A program made the position numbers and the translations under genes. Shown here in pieces: positions 13,304-15,384 of a DNA stretch of 15,384 nucleotides; within the stretch, counting starts at the first letter, position 1; each line of letters opens with the position of its first letter. The stretch comes from CAZLCK01 sp964558235 (GTDB taxonomy: Bacteria > Actinomycetota > Coriobacteriia > Coriobacteriales > CADBOM01): assembly GCA_964558235.1 (NCBI GenBank), contig CAZLCK010000036.1, positions 1 through 15,384 of the forward strand, written 5' to 3'. The notes beneath the pieces were generated by a model. The model worked only from the letters and a program-made list of their open reading frames with translations. It was not told where the DNA came from and did not search any database.

Positions 13304-15384
13304 ATGATGAGTGATTCTACTATCAAAAAACGTGTAAGCGACGTTGCTGAGGCTATTGAACCTTATGACAAATGCTGGGGTGTTGGTGCTTCCGGTTTTG
13401 TCACGGATCCATCTCCTTTTGAAAGAGTCAATCTAATTTTGGATGACACCGAAAAAACGACCAATGGTGAGGCTATTTCGAATCGTGCTATGGTTTTGAC
13501 CAGAGTTCTTCAAGAGAATGAAGATTAACCCTATCTCATAGCTATGGCTAAAGCTATGGCTGCATGGTTTAGAGAGTGTCCAATTATCATTTATGATCAT
13601 GAACTAATCGTTGGTACTCTTGGATGCCTAAAAAAGAATGCCCCAGCATTTCCCGAATTTGGTCTTGACTGGATCATTGAGGAGATGGAGCAAGGGCTTT
13701 TAGGCTACAGCGAGAATAGAACACACGACTACTTCACCCATACTGAAGAGACATACAATGATCTTAAGTCGATCCAAGATTATTGGCGTGGTCGTTCTGT
13801 TGATCAAAAAATCATCCCAATGCTTTCTGAGGAAGAAATCAAAGCTTCCCACCTTGGAGAAGGCGTCTTCTTAGCTAATGGATATATGTACTGTGGTGCT
13901 GGACATCTCGGAATCAACACTCAGCGTCTATTCCAAATGGGCTATGGCGGAATAAAGAAGGAGATTGAGGACAGAATCGCCGAGCTTACTTTCTATGACC
14001 CAGAGGATCAGAAGAAATATATCTCACTTAAGGCTGACCTGATCGTAAACGAGGCTGCCACCGATATGATCCTTCGCTATGCTGATAAGGCTCACGAGAT
14101 GATCGCTGATGTCGATGAAGAGCGCGCAAAGGAACTTGCTGCTATCGAGGCAAACTGCCGTCAAATCGCTTCTGGTACACCGAAGACTTTCTGGCAAGCA
14201 CTACAGGCACTTCATTTTGCACATACTATGGTGCAAATGGAGTCCAATGGACACTCCGTATCCTACGGGCGCTTCGACCAGTTTATGTATCCATATTATG
14301 TGCATGACATCGAGACTGGTTATATGGATCGTTCACAAATTCAAGAACTCATCGAGTGCTTTAATATCAAGATTTGGGATATGAACAAGCTTCGTGATCA
14401 CGAGTCTATCAATATCTTTGCAAATGGAGGAATCGGTGGTCCAGCACTTACACTTGGTGGAATTAAGGCCGATGGCACTGACGGAACAAACGACCTTACC
14501 TTTATGTTCCTCGATGCAGTAGCACATACTCGTATTCCTACCCCATGGACTGCTGTTCGTCTACATGCAAATACTCCTCGTGAGTTAAAGGTCAAGACTG
14601 CTAACCTAATTCGTTTAGGTCTTGGCGAGCCAAAGATTTTTAACGACGATGTCACCATCCCAACGATGATCGCCAATGGACGCACTGTTGAAGATGCTAG
14701 AAACTACCAAGTTGTTGGCTGTGTAGAACCAGACGCAACTGGTAAAGAGTATGGATGGCATGACGCTGCATACTTTAACTGCAATAGGGTTTTAGAGCTT
14801 GCTATCAACCATGGATATACAAATGATGGTCATAAGGTCGGCCCAGATACTGGTGGTCTAGATACATTTGAGACATTCGATGAGGTGCTTGAGTCCTATG
14901 ACAAGCAGATGGAGTACTATGTCAATCTGATGATCAGTTTCCTCAACAAGCTTGATTTAGTGCATCAAGAAGTTAAGCCTCTTCCATATCTATCTAACCT
15001 TATCGAGGGCTGCGTCGCTAGTGGAACTGACGCAACGATGGGTGGCGCGATCTACAATTACTCTGGCCCTCAGGGTGTTGGAGTTGGATCTGTTGGAGAC
15101 GGCCTATCCACCATTAAGCAGCTTGTTTTTGATGAGAAGAAGGTCAGCGGATCTGAACTACTCAAGGCTGCAACTGATAACTGGGAAGGTCATGAGAAGC
15201 TATATGCTCTCGTCAACAGCGATTATGTACACCACTATGGCAATGACGATGATTATGCTGATGAGCTTGCAAAGTTTGGTATTGAGACCTACTGCAGGCA
15301 CGTCAATGGAAAGCCAACAGCGCATGGCGGACACTTCCAGGCCGGTGTCTACTCAGTAGCAGTTAATGTTGCTTTGGGTCTTGC
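13304..15384 (+). pseudogene. Glycyl radical enzyme (pyruvate formate-lyase-like), interrupted by an in-frame TAA; 3' end outside the window
   Basis: The ATG at 13304 follows AAAGGAGA. Codons 1-74 give a typical family N terminus ending in RAMVLTRVLQENED. Codon 75 is TAA (13526-13528), after which the same frame stays open to the window end and continues as glycyl radical enzyme sequence (DHELIVG, then NGHS, then GCVEP). Counting the TAA as one position, the radical-transfer Cys473 and Glu475 lie in GCVEP. His201, His317, Ser318 and Asp487 are spaced, within a few residues, like His164, His281, Ser282 and Asp447 of Clostridium butyricum B12-independent glycerol dehydratase. The glycyl radical loop is past the window. 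The substrate is unknown: a diol dehydratase, sulfonate lyase or arylacetate decarboxylase relative are all possible. A restart at ATG 13544 lacks a ribosome binding site. Codon use after the stop shows no decay. Confidence 0.85.

Noticed and set aside
13526..13528. The in-frame stop as selenocysteine or pyrrolysine recoding
   Set aside because: Those use UGA and UAG. This codon is UAA, which also ends normal genes in the window.
14398..14685. Minus-strand open frame inside the glycyl radical enzyme
   Set aside because: It overlaps conserved enzyme sequence, has no recognisable protein features and looks like a shadow frame; the same applies to the other antisense frames across copA, the MFS and MATE genes.

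Overview
The window is AT-rich bacterial chromosomal DNA, probably from an anaerobic Gram-positive. A Coriobacteriia- or Clostridia-type host fits best, but the sequence alone does not settle this. The pointers are a glycyl radical enzyme (usable only without oxygen), a DUF3786 protein (a family I associate with anaerobes), a CsoR-type copper regulator, strong purine-rich ribosome binding sites, and GTG/TTG starts. I saw no rRNA, tRNA, CRISPR array or insertion sequence.

Layout. 1-498: the 3' part of an unrecognised acidic protein. 611-3937, minus strand: panC, a MATE-family transporter and coaX. PanC makes pantothenate and CoaX phosphorylates it, so two steps of CoA synthesis flank a membrane transporter. 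4048-4467, plus strand: queD of the queuosine/7-deazaguanine pathway. 4508-7545, minus strand: a csoR-copA copper-resistance operon. CopA carries an extra CopZ-like metal-binding domain at its C terminus, preceded by its own in-frame ribosome binding site and ATG. Two 17-bp CsoR-type operators lie upstream of csoR. 7949-10517, plus strand: an aromatic amino acid operon (DAHP synthase, then chorismate mutase-prephenate dehydratase). It is preceded by what looks like a complete ribosome-mediated attenuator with a Phe/Tyr-rich leader peptide, a 1:2 pairing, an antiterminator and a terminator.

10638-12563, minus strand: a DUF3786 protein and an MFS transporter. A 740-bp very AT-rich region full of inverted and direct repeats separates the MFS gene from a divergent glycyl radical enzyme gene that runs off the window at 15384. 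The enzyme reading frame contains one in-frame TAA at codon 75; both sides read as continuous glycyl radical enzyme sequence. Its visible active-site residues are spaced as in B12-independent glycerol dehydratase, but its substrate cannot be read from the sequence.

The observations most worth following are the Phe/Tyr attenuator, the nonsense codon in the glycyl radical enzyme, the copA/copZ fusion with an internal start, and the repeat-rich divergent control region.
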